Positions 10,623 through 22,720 of a DNA stretch of 64,000 bases are shown here, piece after piece. The stretch covers positions 7,582,051 through 7,646,050 of the forward strand of contig OZ036013.1 of assembly GCA_964035015.1 (NCBI GenBank). Reading direction: 5' to 3'. The position numbers and the translations under genes are program-made. The notes beneath the pieces are model-generated. The model worked only from the letters and a program-made list of their open reading frames with translations, was not told the origin of the DNA and ran no database searches. Source of the DNA: Corallium rubrum. Lineage: Eukaryota; Cnidaria; Anthozoa; Scleralcyonacea; Coralliidae. Every line of letters starts with the position of its first letter. Within the stretch, counting starts at the first letter, position 1.

Positions 10623-13229
10623 CTAATCAAATCATTGAAAAGTAGTTAGACAAAAATAGAAGGGTTTCTTTTTGTAAATACTTGACACTGGTGGTGTATA
10701 TAGTGACTGTAACAGTTACTTATTTTTCAGTAACTACTTACAGTTGCAGAAATTGAATTAGTTCCCGGTAAAAGTTACAACAAAAATTAGACACACAATA
10801 TCGGCATGTGTCCACTGACGTATTTGAGAAACTCAGGACTAGATAATTATAGATAACCTCGTGTGCAAAACAAAAGATAAAGTTACTGACATCTTCAATA
10901 ATCATTTCGTAGTTGAGCTACTGTACTGTAATTAGTTTCAAATTGTTCCAAGAGCAAATACAGATATCAACTTATCGTTTCAGTTTGAATTAAGCATGAT
11001 GAGTAAAGATTAGACAACTTCTTTCATTAAAAACGTAAAATAAGACTTTTATTATATACAACAATCTGAATTCTCTCCAATTTTAACTAAAAATGTTCCA
11101 TTGTATATATCAGACATATCACACATGAAGAGGAATGCTAATAGAGACTTCCAAACCACCAACATATGACATGGTACATGTATTGATTTCCTTTGTTTCC
11201 CTTCTAGTAAGTTTACTTTTAATTCTTCCATGTAAATTCCATTCATTACATTGCGAAACTGCGCAGGGACTGGTAACCAACAACGTAGCACTATAATCGG
11301 CATATGCCGATTAATCGGCCACCAAATAATCGGCTTCAGTAATCGGCACTTTTCATAATCGGCCCATCTTATTTGACATGGAGGTAGAGTTACCAAAGAG
11401 TAAAAAGATAATTTGTGTTTACATGGAAGAAGGGTAACTAAGAGCTATACTATTTGAGGGGTCACTTATACAAGGGTCAAAAGACAATGTCTGTTGATAT
11501 AGAAGTAGAATAATCCTACTTCAAGAGTTAAAAACTAATGCATGTTTACATGAGGAAAGGGTATAATACAATAGTTAAGGGTAATTACATTGCAGGGATT
11601 GCTAAATTGCAAGCAAGATTTTTGAAATATAACAGTAATGTTTCGTGATGATTCGTTTTGCGTGTTTTGAGAATCAATTTCGGTATACGCTACGCTATTA
11701 TCAGAGAAGAATTGCAATAAAAAGTCAAAAAACGAGACAAATCTTTGTAATACAACAATTGTTATAGTATTTAATATTAGTTTATAAAACAGTAAACAGT
11801 GTACTCAATTCTGACACACACACATTGCAAAACCATTAAATTAATAATCAAAGTTCAATTTTGGCAAATTCTGATGTAAAAACAAGATATTATCCGCTTT
11901 GTGCGGTGCTGTGCGGTGCCAAAAATTATATACCCATACGTTAGGTATTTCATATATAGGGGACATACATGCAGCTAAAAAGAATACATTTACTGTATGG
12001 TTTTTCAGTTTTTGCCATCTTAATTTAGTCTGCAAAGAGTATATAAATCACTCTAAGTCCAGACTAGAACAATGAAAAACATGTACAATGAAAAACATGT
12101 ACGCGCGGTGAAGATTGTGACGCACTGGAGACAAGTAATATATTCTTGACAAAAAGACTGTAGAAAGGAGTTTTGGGGATACGTACATTCATTTCAAAAG
12201 AACAGAAACAAATCAACGTCGTGACTAAAGGAAACCCGTCAAACCGAACCTCGAAAGAGGGAAAAAGAGATAGTCAAAATAGAAAACCAACGAAGATGAA
12301 GGCCGAAAAGTTTAAGCCACGGTAAAAATATAGAGCAGTCGCTCTCAGTAATCACGAACACTTAGTAGCAAAACTGTTCGAGTTTCCCTGTTTACATCTA
12401 TCACTGTTAATTTTGTTTTATATTTTGACATTTTGTGTGTCCTTGAAGTCAGTTTTAAACGTATCATATCCATTGCTTGTTTTTCCTTGCCAATGCCCGT
12501 ATTTTTTACCTGTGGCAGCTGTCTTATCTTCTTTTAAATAGTTTTCTTTTTGTAAAACTACTTAATATGACTTAGCGGTTGTTTATAATTTAGCATAAAA
12601 AATGGGAAGGAGCATTTTTTTCTTTTGTAAAACGTACAAATGCTGTTGAAATATTTATTAAGGCCCATTAACATGTATGTGAAAACATTTTCAGCCATTC
12701 AGATTTCGAAATGAAAAACTGTTTTTGTTATATTTGTTTAAATAAATTTAAAATGTCATAAATAAATACCAGCCAGGCAGTTTGAGTAGTTTTCAAAATG
12801 CAAATATTTTTAGATACCAAGCAATATTCTTTGTAGACATGGGAAGAAAGAACTGTAAAATACCGAGGGAGATATTTCTCTATACGGACCGACCAAAACG
12901 GTAAATAACATATTTATTTTTTTTATTAATCGTACGATTTATAATTTTCATAATTAGGTAAATTAACATAATTGAATTGCGTAATCGAGATGACATTCAC
13001 GTGATATTCAAAAGTCCAAAGTTTATCGTTCGACAGTAAACAACTGCCGACATGCAGTCTGACAGGGAAGCTTGGAACCTTTTTGGGATAAAAAAACAGT
13101 TAAAACTTGAAGAGTCAAGACTTGAAGATCTAGTGTTTTTAAAGTTTAGTTGATGAAGATTCTTCGTCGTTCTTCTTCGTCACTTGCTCGTTTTTGGCTG
13201 TTCGCTTGGAAAATCGCTTTCAATACTCC
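10623..13229. other. Intergenic, no supported gene
   Basis: AT-rich sequence with only short frames. Features seen: six ATCGGC boxes in alternating orientation at 11298-11366; a direct 17-bp doublet around AATGAAAAACATGTAC at 12070-12102; and a 33-codon frame at about 13051-13152 with no recognisable product. A 114-aa minus frame at 11052-11396 overlaps the ATCGGC boxes and has no family features. Confidence 0.5.
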
Positions 13230-13237
13230 GGCTGACT

Positions 13238-14214
13238 CATAGAAATAATATACCTAGAATGCGGGCTCCTATCCCCTGTCAGTCAAAAAATTGTCGCCAC
13301 AAAATGGCGGATTTATAAGGGCAAAAGGAACTCGCCCTAGGACTTTTTTACAGTTTTTGACACGGCCGCGGTTGACCGGTGTGGAGTGGACGATGGATGT
13401 TTTTTAGCACTGAATTTCTTTGTTTTTTACGCCGGGAAATTTACTGGATTAGTGAATTTAACGATAAAGGCATGTGAAGTGCAATAACCTTCGCCAAAAC
13501 ATTTCGAACATCAAACTCTGGCTGTAGAAATGGCGACGATAACGGCCTTTGAATACGAATGGTTTTAGTGTTTTTACTGTTTTACATTATATTTGAATGA
13601 TTCCCACTTGCCCATCTGTATGCGATTTATATTGAATGTGGGTGGAGGATTAATCCAGGAGACAGTAAGTGTTTTGTTCTTTTTTATCCAATCTAATAGG
13701 GATTTCTAGCTTGTGATTTTTGAAATATAAAATATGTTTATGCACCTGTCATACATCAGTCTTTTCGACATCTATTTATATTGACATTTTAAATCCGTGT
13801 TTTTCTTAAGATTTTCTCATAGTTTCCATTACGTATTTGATTAGTTTCTTTTCTTTTTGGTTTTTCTGAGTTTCAAGTTTAGCATGAGCCTATCTTTTTG
13901 TTGCTTTTTGTAATTGTGGTGAATTGATCGAAATATAATTTTGAACTTATAGTTTTTAGTACGTTTAATAAAGCAAGTGTCTTGCAAATTGTTTTATTTT
14001 ATGCTGTGTATGTGGCTGATTTGTTGTCACGCATGTATCCAATTTATCCCTATGAAACGTCCTCCAATTCTTTATTTTGAGAGGCGATCATTGTTGTATA
14101 TTTATCCCACCCCTTTGCAGAATTCAAAATGGCGGATCTATAAGGGCAAAATAAAATTTAATTTGGACACCTCTCACGTGACAGAGCACGCATTCTAGGT
14201 CTATTATTTCTATG
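13238..14214. mobile_element. hAT-like non-autonomous DNA transposon, 8-bp TSD
   Basis: The left end CATAGAAATAATATACCTAG (13238) is matched by an inverted right end (TAGGTCTATTATTTCTATG, to 14214), with the similarity extending about 27 bp. The 977-bp element is flanked by an exact 8-bp duplication GGCTGACT (13230-13237 and 14215-14222). An 8-bp duplication with ends CA...TG fits the hAT superfamily. A direct internal repeat, AAAATGGCGGATTTATAAGG, occurs near both ends (13303 and 14127). No transposase frame is present. Confidence 0.8.
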
Positions 14215-14899
14215 GGCTGACTGCATGGAAATTGAAAGTGGGTCGTTCGAGTTTGAAGACGAAAATGCTTGTAGTAAGCCATTTGAAACTTCTATCAAAG
14301 ATATGGGACGATGAGGTTGGACGTGGAAAATATTTGACTAAAGGGTAAAGATTGTAGCAGTTTTGTTGAGTATAGTTGGACAACAGAAGAATGACAGCTT
14401 AGCATCAAAAGGTTTCAGCTTTTCTGTCCTTCTCGTGGTATGTTTGTTTTATATATACTTCTATATAGTTTCATTTAGTGATTCAAAATACTGTGTTTAC
14501 AAGTTTATGTATGTTTTGCCTATTGTTTTAAACTGTTTTCATACGTCGTTGAGCAATAATACTTTAAAACTTTATAAATGTCGCTCGCTGAAATTTTGCT
14601 TTTTCACAGTTTTCTCGCTTTCTTTCAAAATTCGCTGTTTTGACATGAATTTGTCAAAGCCATTTGGATAATAAAACTCATTTGCATCCCCGTAGCTGTC
14701 TGTTGAGTATCTTTTTTCTGTGGCAAGCGAAATAGTTATGAAAATCGATCAATTTTACGGCCTATAAAACACATTAAAAAAATAATCTCAAGCGGTCCGT
14801 GCGGGCTCATATGGACCGCTCGTTGACCAATCAGAAAGCAGGATTTGGTAGGATACGACCCGAAAAAAAATAAAACACTAATATTTTGTTAAAATTCTG

Positions 14900-15215
14900 A
14901 CGTCTGCTTCGGTAGTGTGGTGGTAACATCGTCAGCTTGCACGCGAACGAGGTCGAGTTCAAAACCTGGTATGCGACATGCAATTTTTTTCATCTCAATA
15001 TATTTTACGAAATATCATCTTTGTTCTTTGTTGCATTTTTCTTCAAAAAAATAGAGTTTTTGTTTTTTATTTCAAATATTCCACCAGAACTAAAACTATA
15101 TTTTCATTCCGACAGGAGTAGCTATTTCCAGGCCTCCAATTAAAAAAGAGTGTAAGGGGGGTTGCTGTAAAAGCGGGCGAGGGGTTATTCCATTTATGTA
15201 TTTCTAGTTAGAAGT
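14900..15215 (+). repeat. tRNA-derived SINE (family 2)
   Basis: The head has pol III-like boxes: A-box-like TAGTGTGGTGG near 14913 and B-box-like GAGTTCAAAACC near 14955. A shared body follows (TTTTACGAAATATCATC, AACTAAAACTATATTTT, GGCTATTTCCAG-type) and the tail AAAGCGGGCGAGGGGTT ... ATGTATTTCTAG. A second copy lies inverted at 21905-22290, and tail-only pieces occur at 23530-23640 and 23940-24050. It is not a functional tRNA gene. Confidence 0.65.
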
Positions 15216-15589
15216 ATATAAACTCATACAGTGAGTTAACATTAAAACTTACTTTTTTAGCGAAGCCTGTATGCAACTAAGGTCGGTCCTGACGAACCAA
15301 ATTATTCATCTCGCGTTGCCGGTCAGTTGTTTCCCTTTCCTTCGTGCCATTCTGATCACAACCAATGTTATGTCATGAGATAGAGTAGCAGGATTTATGC
15401 CATGGTACAATTATTCGTTTCTTTCTAACAATGGTAACAGTTTAAAAGGCAAGAAAACAAGCCGAAAGTTTACAACCACAATTTTTGATCTACAAGGAGT
15501 GAGCCCACTATTTCACGGTTAGCGCTGTAGCTGTAGATATTGCATAAGTACGTCATTTAGCGTACATATAGTGTATCGATGCCAATAAC

Positions 15590-15950
15590 ACTGCGTTTGC
15601 GGTCTCTACGCGGAAACTGAAATAGGTTTCCTGTAGAGGCTGCGAATCGGAACGCAAAAGCTTGTTCTGGTTACGTGGGTTTCCCCAAGAATGTGGGGAA
15701 AGAATCTGATTTTAAAAACACTTTTAAAAGCTTCTCCTTGCAGTGTAGCAGCATCGATACACGCCATCTTGCTTTTGTCTTTGGGCACATTGGCATTCCT
15801 TAGCAAAATATTTGCATAAATTGCAAATAACTAATCAGGTTCTTTCCCCACATTCTTGAGGAAATCCACGTGACCAGAACAAGCTTTTGCGTTCCGATTC
15901 GCAGTCTCTACAGAAAACCTATTCCGTTTCCGCGTAGACTGCACGCAGGC
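15590..15950. repeat. Foldback MITE, about 105-bp arms
   Basis: The arm 15607-15710 (CTACGCGGAAAC ... GAATCGGAACGCAAAAGC ... TGTGGGGAAAGAA) recurs inverted at 15836-15942 with about 90% identity by eye, around a 125-bp centre. Ends are TGCGTTTGCGGTCTCTACG and its partner near 15950. No coding capacity. Confidence 0.75.
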
Positions 15951-16899
15951 TACAATTGACATGGTTATGTTTTCAACCCTGTTTATCTGTTTGTCACCAT
16001 GATATTTCAAAAAATACCGCACAGGTTTTCATGGACGTTTATGGAAAGATTGATCATAGATCAAAGACCAAACCTGTCAAGTTTGATTGAATTTGGTTGA
16101 GATTTGGATGAGAAATTAATAAAAATCTGACAAGATTCTCCGTGTAGAAGAAATGCTCGATTGCGTTCATTATCCTTATTTTTGCAAACATTTTTGCATC
16201 ATTTTGGTATGAGTGCAATCAAGAATTTTATTCATGCATACATGTGTTGGTCTCGTGAGCAAGCCTGGTTAGTGGGATGGCCCGTTTTCTTTTTAAAATC
16301 TCTAATAAACCCGCTGGTGGAGGTATATGCAATCTCTGCACAGTGCTCGCTTGTTTAGTATGCTTCTGACTAATCAGACCTTGTTAATTCTTGGTTTTCA
16401 TCTGACGTCACGGCGGCCATATTGGTGCACAGAAACAATGAAATGGCGGCCATGTTGGTGCACAACCTTTATCCTATGGGAATTTCACTCTATTCTTCTT
16501 CAAACATTTCGTATTTTTGCACCATCCCAACGGGGCCACCGATCACGTGAGTGAAAACCGAGAATAGAACACGCATAGATATGGTTTATGAAAATTTGTG
16601 CAACTTTACGGTTTTGTATTTTCTGTATCATGAAGCAGTGGGGTTTAATTCGCCATTTCCCAAAAGAGTTGAAGACTGGTAAAGCGCTGGTGTTCTTGGG
16701 GTTGTCAAGAGACTGGTTTTACTGAGGAGGAAAACCGGAAAATCCGGAGAAAAACCCTTGAGTAGTACACCATCGTCTGCAGCACTCAAGCCTTTCTAAT
16801 TTCAATTCCTTACGAAAAATTTTTTACTACACAGAAATGTATAGCAACAACAATTAAAACTTAAAGAAAGATATATACTGTATATAATATTTCATAAAC

Positions 16900-17195
16900 G
16901 AGTATTTTACCAGTGGTTACAAACACGAGAGGACAATAAAAGTCACGAGGACGTTAATCGAGCAATTTTCATTTTTCTCGAGTGTTTATAAAACATAAAA
17001 GAATAATAAATTTTTTTTATTATTTTCATAATTAAAATCACGAGGCTGCAGAGCGAGTGATTTTTATTATTTTCGAATGTTTTACAAACACGAGGAAACA
17101 ATACTACGAGGTAATAGGCCGAGTGATTTTTGTTGTTCTCGAGTGTTTTAACCCCTGGTAAAACACGATACACGAGTTTATGAAATAGCTTCTCA
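16900..17195. repeat. Palindromic repeat with CACGAG/CGAGTG boxes
   Basis: Successive blocks of ACAAACACGAGG and TTCTCGAGTGTTT alternate in opposite orientation, ending TAAAACACGATACACGAGTT. It is related in design, but not in stem sequence, to the palindromes at 38583, 40313, 40960, 43085, 44920 and 51585. Confidence 0.5.
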
Positions 17196-17199
17196 ATCG

Positions 17200-18055
17200 T
17201 CTATTATAGACGACCGGCCAAGGCTTCAAAATATTACTTTTGATGGCATTTTTTGTTACAAGAAGGTAACCGTGATAAATCATATCGGATAGTGTATATT
17301 TTGAAGGTAAGGGGGGTTACCAGTCATAATTATTGATTTATATTCTAAAATTTGTAGCTTTTTAAAAGCACAATGTGATGAATGGGATATCTGTAAAGTG
17401 CTGGCTAATACGTTTGTGTTTTATTTGGATTGGCTAAATTCAGAATGCTATCCAATCGGCGTGCCTGAAGTTCTGATTATTCTAATTCACATAACTCACA
17501 ATCATAAACAAACAAGAAACAGTACTGTAGTACAAAAGCTCAGCTTTATAACAGTGGATACATGGCGGTATCGGCAAATTACCAAAATAAAACGAAGTAA
17601 TTTACGAATATGAGATTTCTCTGTATCTACCAGATCAAATAAATTTCTAATTCTTGGCAAGCTTACGTTGTTGTGGCTTTTCTTCGAAGTGTTATATTTA
17701 AGTGTATTCACGGCATATTTCTTGTTTGTTTATGATTGTGAGTTATGCGAATTATGTTAACCAGAACTGGAGGCACGCTGATTGGATAACGCTCTGAAGC
17801 GACTCTTTCGAAATAAAACACCCACGTATAGTTTGCATCACTCCATAAAAATCCCATTATCTCAGTGTGCCTTTAAAAAACCCCAAATTTTGGTATATAA
17901 ATTTAAAATTATGGCTGGTAACCCCCCACACCTTCAAAATATACACAATCCGATACTATCCGGCAGGGTTACCTGCTTGTAACAAAAAATGCCATCAACG
18001 ATGTTTTTGAGACACTTTTATCGAGGTTGGCCGGCCGTCTATTATACTAGAATTC
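17200..18055. mobile_element. Long foldback element (about 850 bp)
   Basis: The outer arms match in inverted orientation (CTATTATAGACG, CGGCCAA, TTTTTTGTTACAAG-AGGTAACC, ATATTTTGAAGGT-GGGGGGTTACCAG at the left, 17204-17330; complements at 17905-18052). An inner arm pair also matches (CCAATCGGCGTGCCT ... AACTCACAATCATAAACAAACAAG at 17450-17517; complement at 17722-17785). The whole segment could fold on itself. No transposase frame is visible and I found no clear target duplication. Confidence 0.65.
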
Positions 18056-18907
18056 GCAATCCAATGCTCTCATGTTGAATTTATAATTAGAAATGCGGTA
18101 ATAAACAGTTCTTTGTTTGTGCCGTTTATTATCTGATTTCTTAATTATGAATTCAGTTAGCGCGACCTTTACCGGGTTTCAAAACTCATACACATGACCA
18201 AATATTTTTCTTTGATTGGCTAATTAGCTGATGAATTATTAATGAGTTTGAGATATATTACATATAACACGATCAGTAGTAAACTTTTTAAAACTTTATT
18301 TCGACGTTTCAATCAATCCGTTGAGATTTAGAAGACAAAGATACGGCGGCCATGTTGGAGGAAAACATACTCCAAATACAATAGCTGCTAATGAGATTCT
18401 TTTGTTAAAGTTCCTCCAACATGGCCGCCATGACGTCAAGTGCAAAACAAGAGTTGGTGAATAAAGAAAGAAGTCTTAATTGCTGTATAATAACGAATAT
18501 TTTTACAGGATAAAGGATGCTTCAACAAAGGATTGCTGTTATCAACGTCTGTCATGTACAGAAATAGGATAATGATTATAGAATATCTAAAACAAAAACA
18601 AAAACAACTATATCTAAAATCAATAAAATGCTCAAAACTCTAAATATATCATACACAAATGCTTCACCGTGCAGCTTGCCAAGTGCGTTCTTGCAAAGGG
18701 TCTTCTCAGCCTTGTTCATTTTTTATGTTCAGACTAGTCAAACGAATTGCATTATTTACATGCAACGACAAAATCTTGCCGACTAAAATCATAGTTGCAT
18801 AGCGTTGCAACAGTGAAATGTTCTATTATTCGCTATATACGCAAAGCCAAAAGTTCACTCGTATCTTACGAGTTTGCGAGTGACAACATTCTATTGATTG
18901 AGACAGT

Positions 18908-19170
18908 TTAGAATAGACGAGGACGCACTTTCATCTCAGTTTTCTTTAAAGAATAATAATATCCTTTCCAATCATACCAGTTAACGCCATCAGCATTCGA
19001 TGTATGAGGACCAGCATGGTACAAACCATTCAGATTGGAGCGATGGCATCCTCGATACCACCAAGCTCCTTTGTATGTCACTGCACAATTGGCGCCTGAC
19101 AGATCGTTGTCAGCATTCTTGGTGGTAAATTCCATTCCATTTTGAAGCGTAAGTGAGTCGCCTGCGTTTC
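18908..19170 (-). CDS. PAN-FReD gene exon 5: C-terminal third of FReD
   Basis: It opens [15 protein letters not shown], contains the calcium-loop-like [11 protein letters not shown], then [24 protein letters not shown] and [20 protein letters not shown], with stop at 18908-18910. A damaged inverted duplicate lies at 9468-9721. Confidence 0.95.
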
Positions 19171-22100
19171 CTAAATTTAAAATTAAAAAAATATATATAT
19201 ATTAATAGACATAAAATAAATTTTCAGAAGCAAATAGCATTCTGCAATTAAAACATTACACATTGCAAAATAGGTGTAAGATATAATCCGGGGGGACTAC
19301 TGTCGTATATAGCGGATTAGGGATTTATTTTATTTTATTTATTTATTTTAAAAAATTTGCCAAGAGGCAGGTGCAACTACAAAAGGACACGAGGTCCCAT
19401 ACTAGATAGTACACCTAATCATCACTCAAAATAAAAATAAAATAACCTAATACATGATAATAATGACATTATATTACACAAAATGTATAATTAACAAGAA
19501 CAAACAGACATAACATTTATACGACGACATTTAGGACACACAAGTTTATAAGTACGAATATTGTCCCCATCAAATAACGAATTTAGTCTTTCAACATAAA
19601 AAGCCTTAAGTTGCTTTTTAAAACTTGAAATTGTCTCACAAGTTTGAATAGTGCTGGGGATAGCATTCCACAAATGGACTATTCTATTAAAGTATGAATC
19701 ACGATAGAGTGATGTTTTACAGTGTTTAACGTTTAAAGCTAAACCAGTTTTACCTCGACGAGTACGAGTATTACAATAATATAAGTAATCATCTAAATTC
19801 ATCAAAATTAGGCCTAATTTACATTTAAAAAAAAAAACAAGATCTAAGAATTCTAACCAATAATTTATAGGCAATAACTTTAAATAATACGGGAATATGC
19901 TCTATAGGGTATGGTATATATTCAAGCTTCGGTGTCTGAGATAAATATGGTGCCTATTTTGGTCTGCATGAGATAAGGGATGCCGATCACGCTCGCGACG
20001 ATGCACGACAGGACAGACTATGACTTTTTCAAATCCATGTGTCGTTCAGCGGAGGCTAGTAAATCACTAAAGCCTGGTTCTCATATGTCGCCGATCGTCG
20101 CTGACCCATGATTTAGATGCATGTTAAGTAAAAGAATAAAAGCACTGCTTTTCTGCATTGTTCTTTATTACTTAACATGCTGCTGCACTTCCCATTTTAA
20201 CATGCATCTAAATCACAAATCGCCGACGATCGGCGACCATCGGCGACATATGAGAACCAGGCTTTATATAACATTACTGCACGGTTAAAGTTTAACTTGT
20301 AGGTCTTGGATAGGGTATTGATTTTTGAGCTTAGGTCTGGGTTAGGATATGAAAAATTGGCCTTTTAAGTCTGGAATAGGGTCAGGATTTTGAGGTCACG
20401 GCGGCACACCCCTACCCAAAAAATGCCTATCCCGGGGAGATAATCAAACAAAATAACTTGCGTTTTCTGTATAAAAATACGGTATTGAAAGGACTTAGTG
20501 TAGTAGAAAAATCTTCTTGATCATTTATAATGAATTTAATTCCGAAAAATGTTGTTCACTTCAATAAAAAGGAAGAAAACACAAAATAAATCAGTTCCAT
20601 GTCCGTGGTTTAAATAAAAAATATAAAAATATAAAATAAAATATCCTCCTGATTTACAAACTTTAGCTTTGATTTTCTCAGGTTAGCCAACGTTATTTTT
20701 CAAAATTACTACGCTAAATAACTTACCAAATGGATAGTTTTTGAAGTCACTCAAAACATACGCAGTATATACGTGCTTCAACAGATCTAAAACACTCGGA
20801 TATCGCCACGAAGGGCCTTTGCTCGTAACGTCAGACTGCCACGTTCTCTGTTTTGGCAGAATATTTAACAATTATTCACCGAAGTGGAGGTGAATAGTGC
20901 TGGATATTCACTGAGCCGCTTCGGCGAGGTGAATATCCAGCACTATTCACCGACACTGAGGTGAATAATTGTTTTAGCATATACCTCATAAATGAAATAA
21001 CAAGTTTAACATTCTTAACTTATATTTTTCGGTATTTTATACAACACACGGCCGCTAGCAACTTGGACACTTGGCGTACTCGATATTTGTCAACAAAACA
21101 GTTTTTTAATATAACTTTTGAATATATTAATGGCTAGAAAATTGTAAAGAAACATACCTGTGGACACTCTTCTACTTAATTTTGTTGACTTTTCTCGTTA
21201 TTCTACAAGATGAGCCTTGTTTATCAACAAAACCTCCTGATTCAGTAAACAAAGCAAAACTGTCCGCCATTTTGTTTTGCCCGCAGGTGAATAGTGCAGG
21301 ATATCCCGAGCTAGAGGAACCAATCAGATTGCGTGAAAAGCACTATTCACCTGCGAGGTATATGCTAACAAACCTTACACAATATTTTGATTGTTGTTTC
21401 AACACTGTCTACGCAGCACGCTACTTGTACTAAACCCTAAAGGTCGATTGCAGAAATACGTGAGCTCAAACACAAACCAAGATGCACTTACCAGTGTAGT
21501 CACCAATAGCCAGTTTGTAATTTTCTGCTTCGTCCGAGACACTAAAGCTATCGTAAACGGCGTTACGTGTATTGCCTTGAAAATCTTCCAAATCCACTCT
21601 CAATAGATCTTGGTCACTCATTGATAATTTGTTAATCTTATCCAGCCCAAGCCAAAACTCGCCGTCCAGATTTCCAAAACCATTTTTATACTCGGCCCAG
21701 CCAAGATAGAAGTTTACACTTCCGTCCATTCGTCTTTGAAAGACAGTCCATCCACCTCCTGCAGTTGTCATGTCACACCTTACATCAAACGCTTCTTGCC
21801 CATCTGGGTTAATTGTATAGACTCCATCTTGTCTTGCTCCTTTTTCGTAGAAAACAGCACAACTTTGCTCTGCAGGATAAAATCTCAATACTATATACTT
21901 TTTACTAGAAATACATAAACGCAATATAACACTTCGCCCGCTTTTACATGAATTTTTGTAAATACCCCCTGATTAAAAAACATTAATGCACCTCCCCCCC
22001 CCCCCCCCCCTTGCGCTCCTTTTTAGTGGGGGCTGGAAATAGCCACTCGTGACGGAACGATCAAAATATAGTTTTAATTCTAATAGAATATTAGGGGAAA

Positions 22101-22627
22101 AAACCTGTTTAACTCTATTTAATTAAAGAAAAAGGTAACGAGGAACAAAGGAAAATTTAAGGATGATATTTCGTAAAAAATATTGAGATGAGTAAAATTC
22201 ATCGGTTTTAACTCAATCGCGTTCGCATGCCAACCGACGATGTTACCACCAGGCTACTGAAGCAAGTGTTAAAACTTTAACAAAATATTTTGCAGTTCTT
22301 TCTTTCTATTTCTTTCCAATGTTCTTTACAAAGAACTGCCATTTCTAGAGCATCTAAAAAATATTTGCGTTTTCCAAAGGCATTGAAAACTACTCAAACA
22401 ACGGCTTGGCTTGTTGTCACGGCTATATATTCATTTATGGCATTTCAAATTCCGTATACATAGAGGTTGATTTGTTTCTGTGGGATATACGTATCCCAAG
22501 AACTCATTTCTCAAGTCTTTTTGTCAAGAATATATTCTCCGACGGAGCCCGGTGAGGGTGCTAATCTCGACATGCGTGTGGTCCACTTTACACGCGTGTA
22601 GAAAAAGGGAGGGAGACGAAATCTGGG

Positions 22628-22720
<93 letters not shown>

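Noticed and set aside
11052-11396. 114-aa minus frame
   Set aside because: Runs through the ATCGGC cluster and shows no family features.
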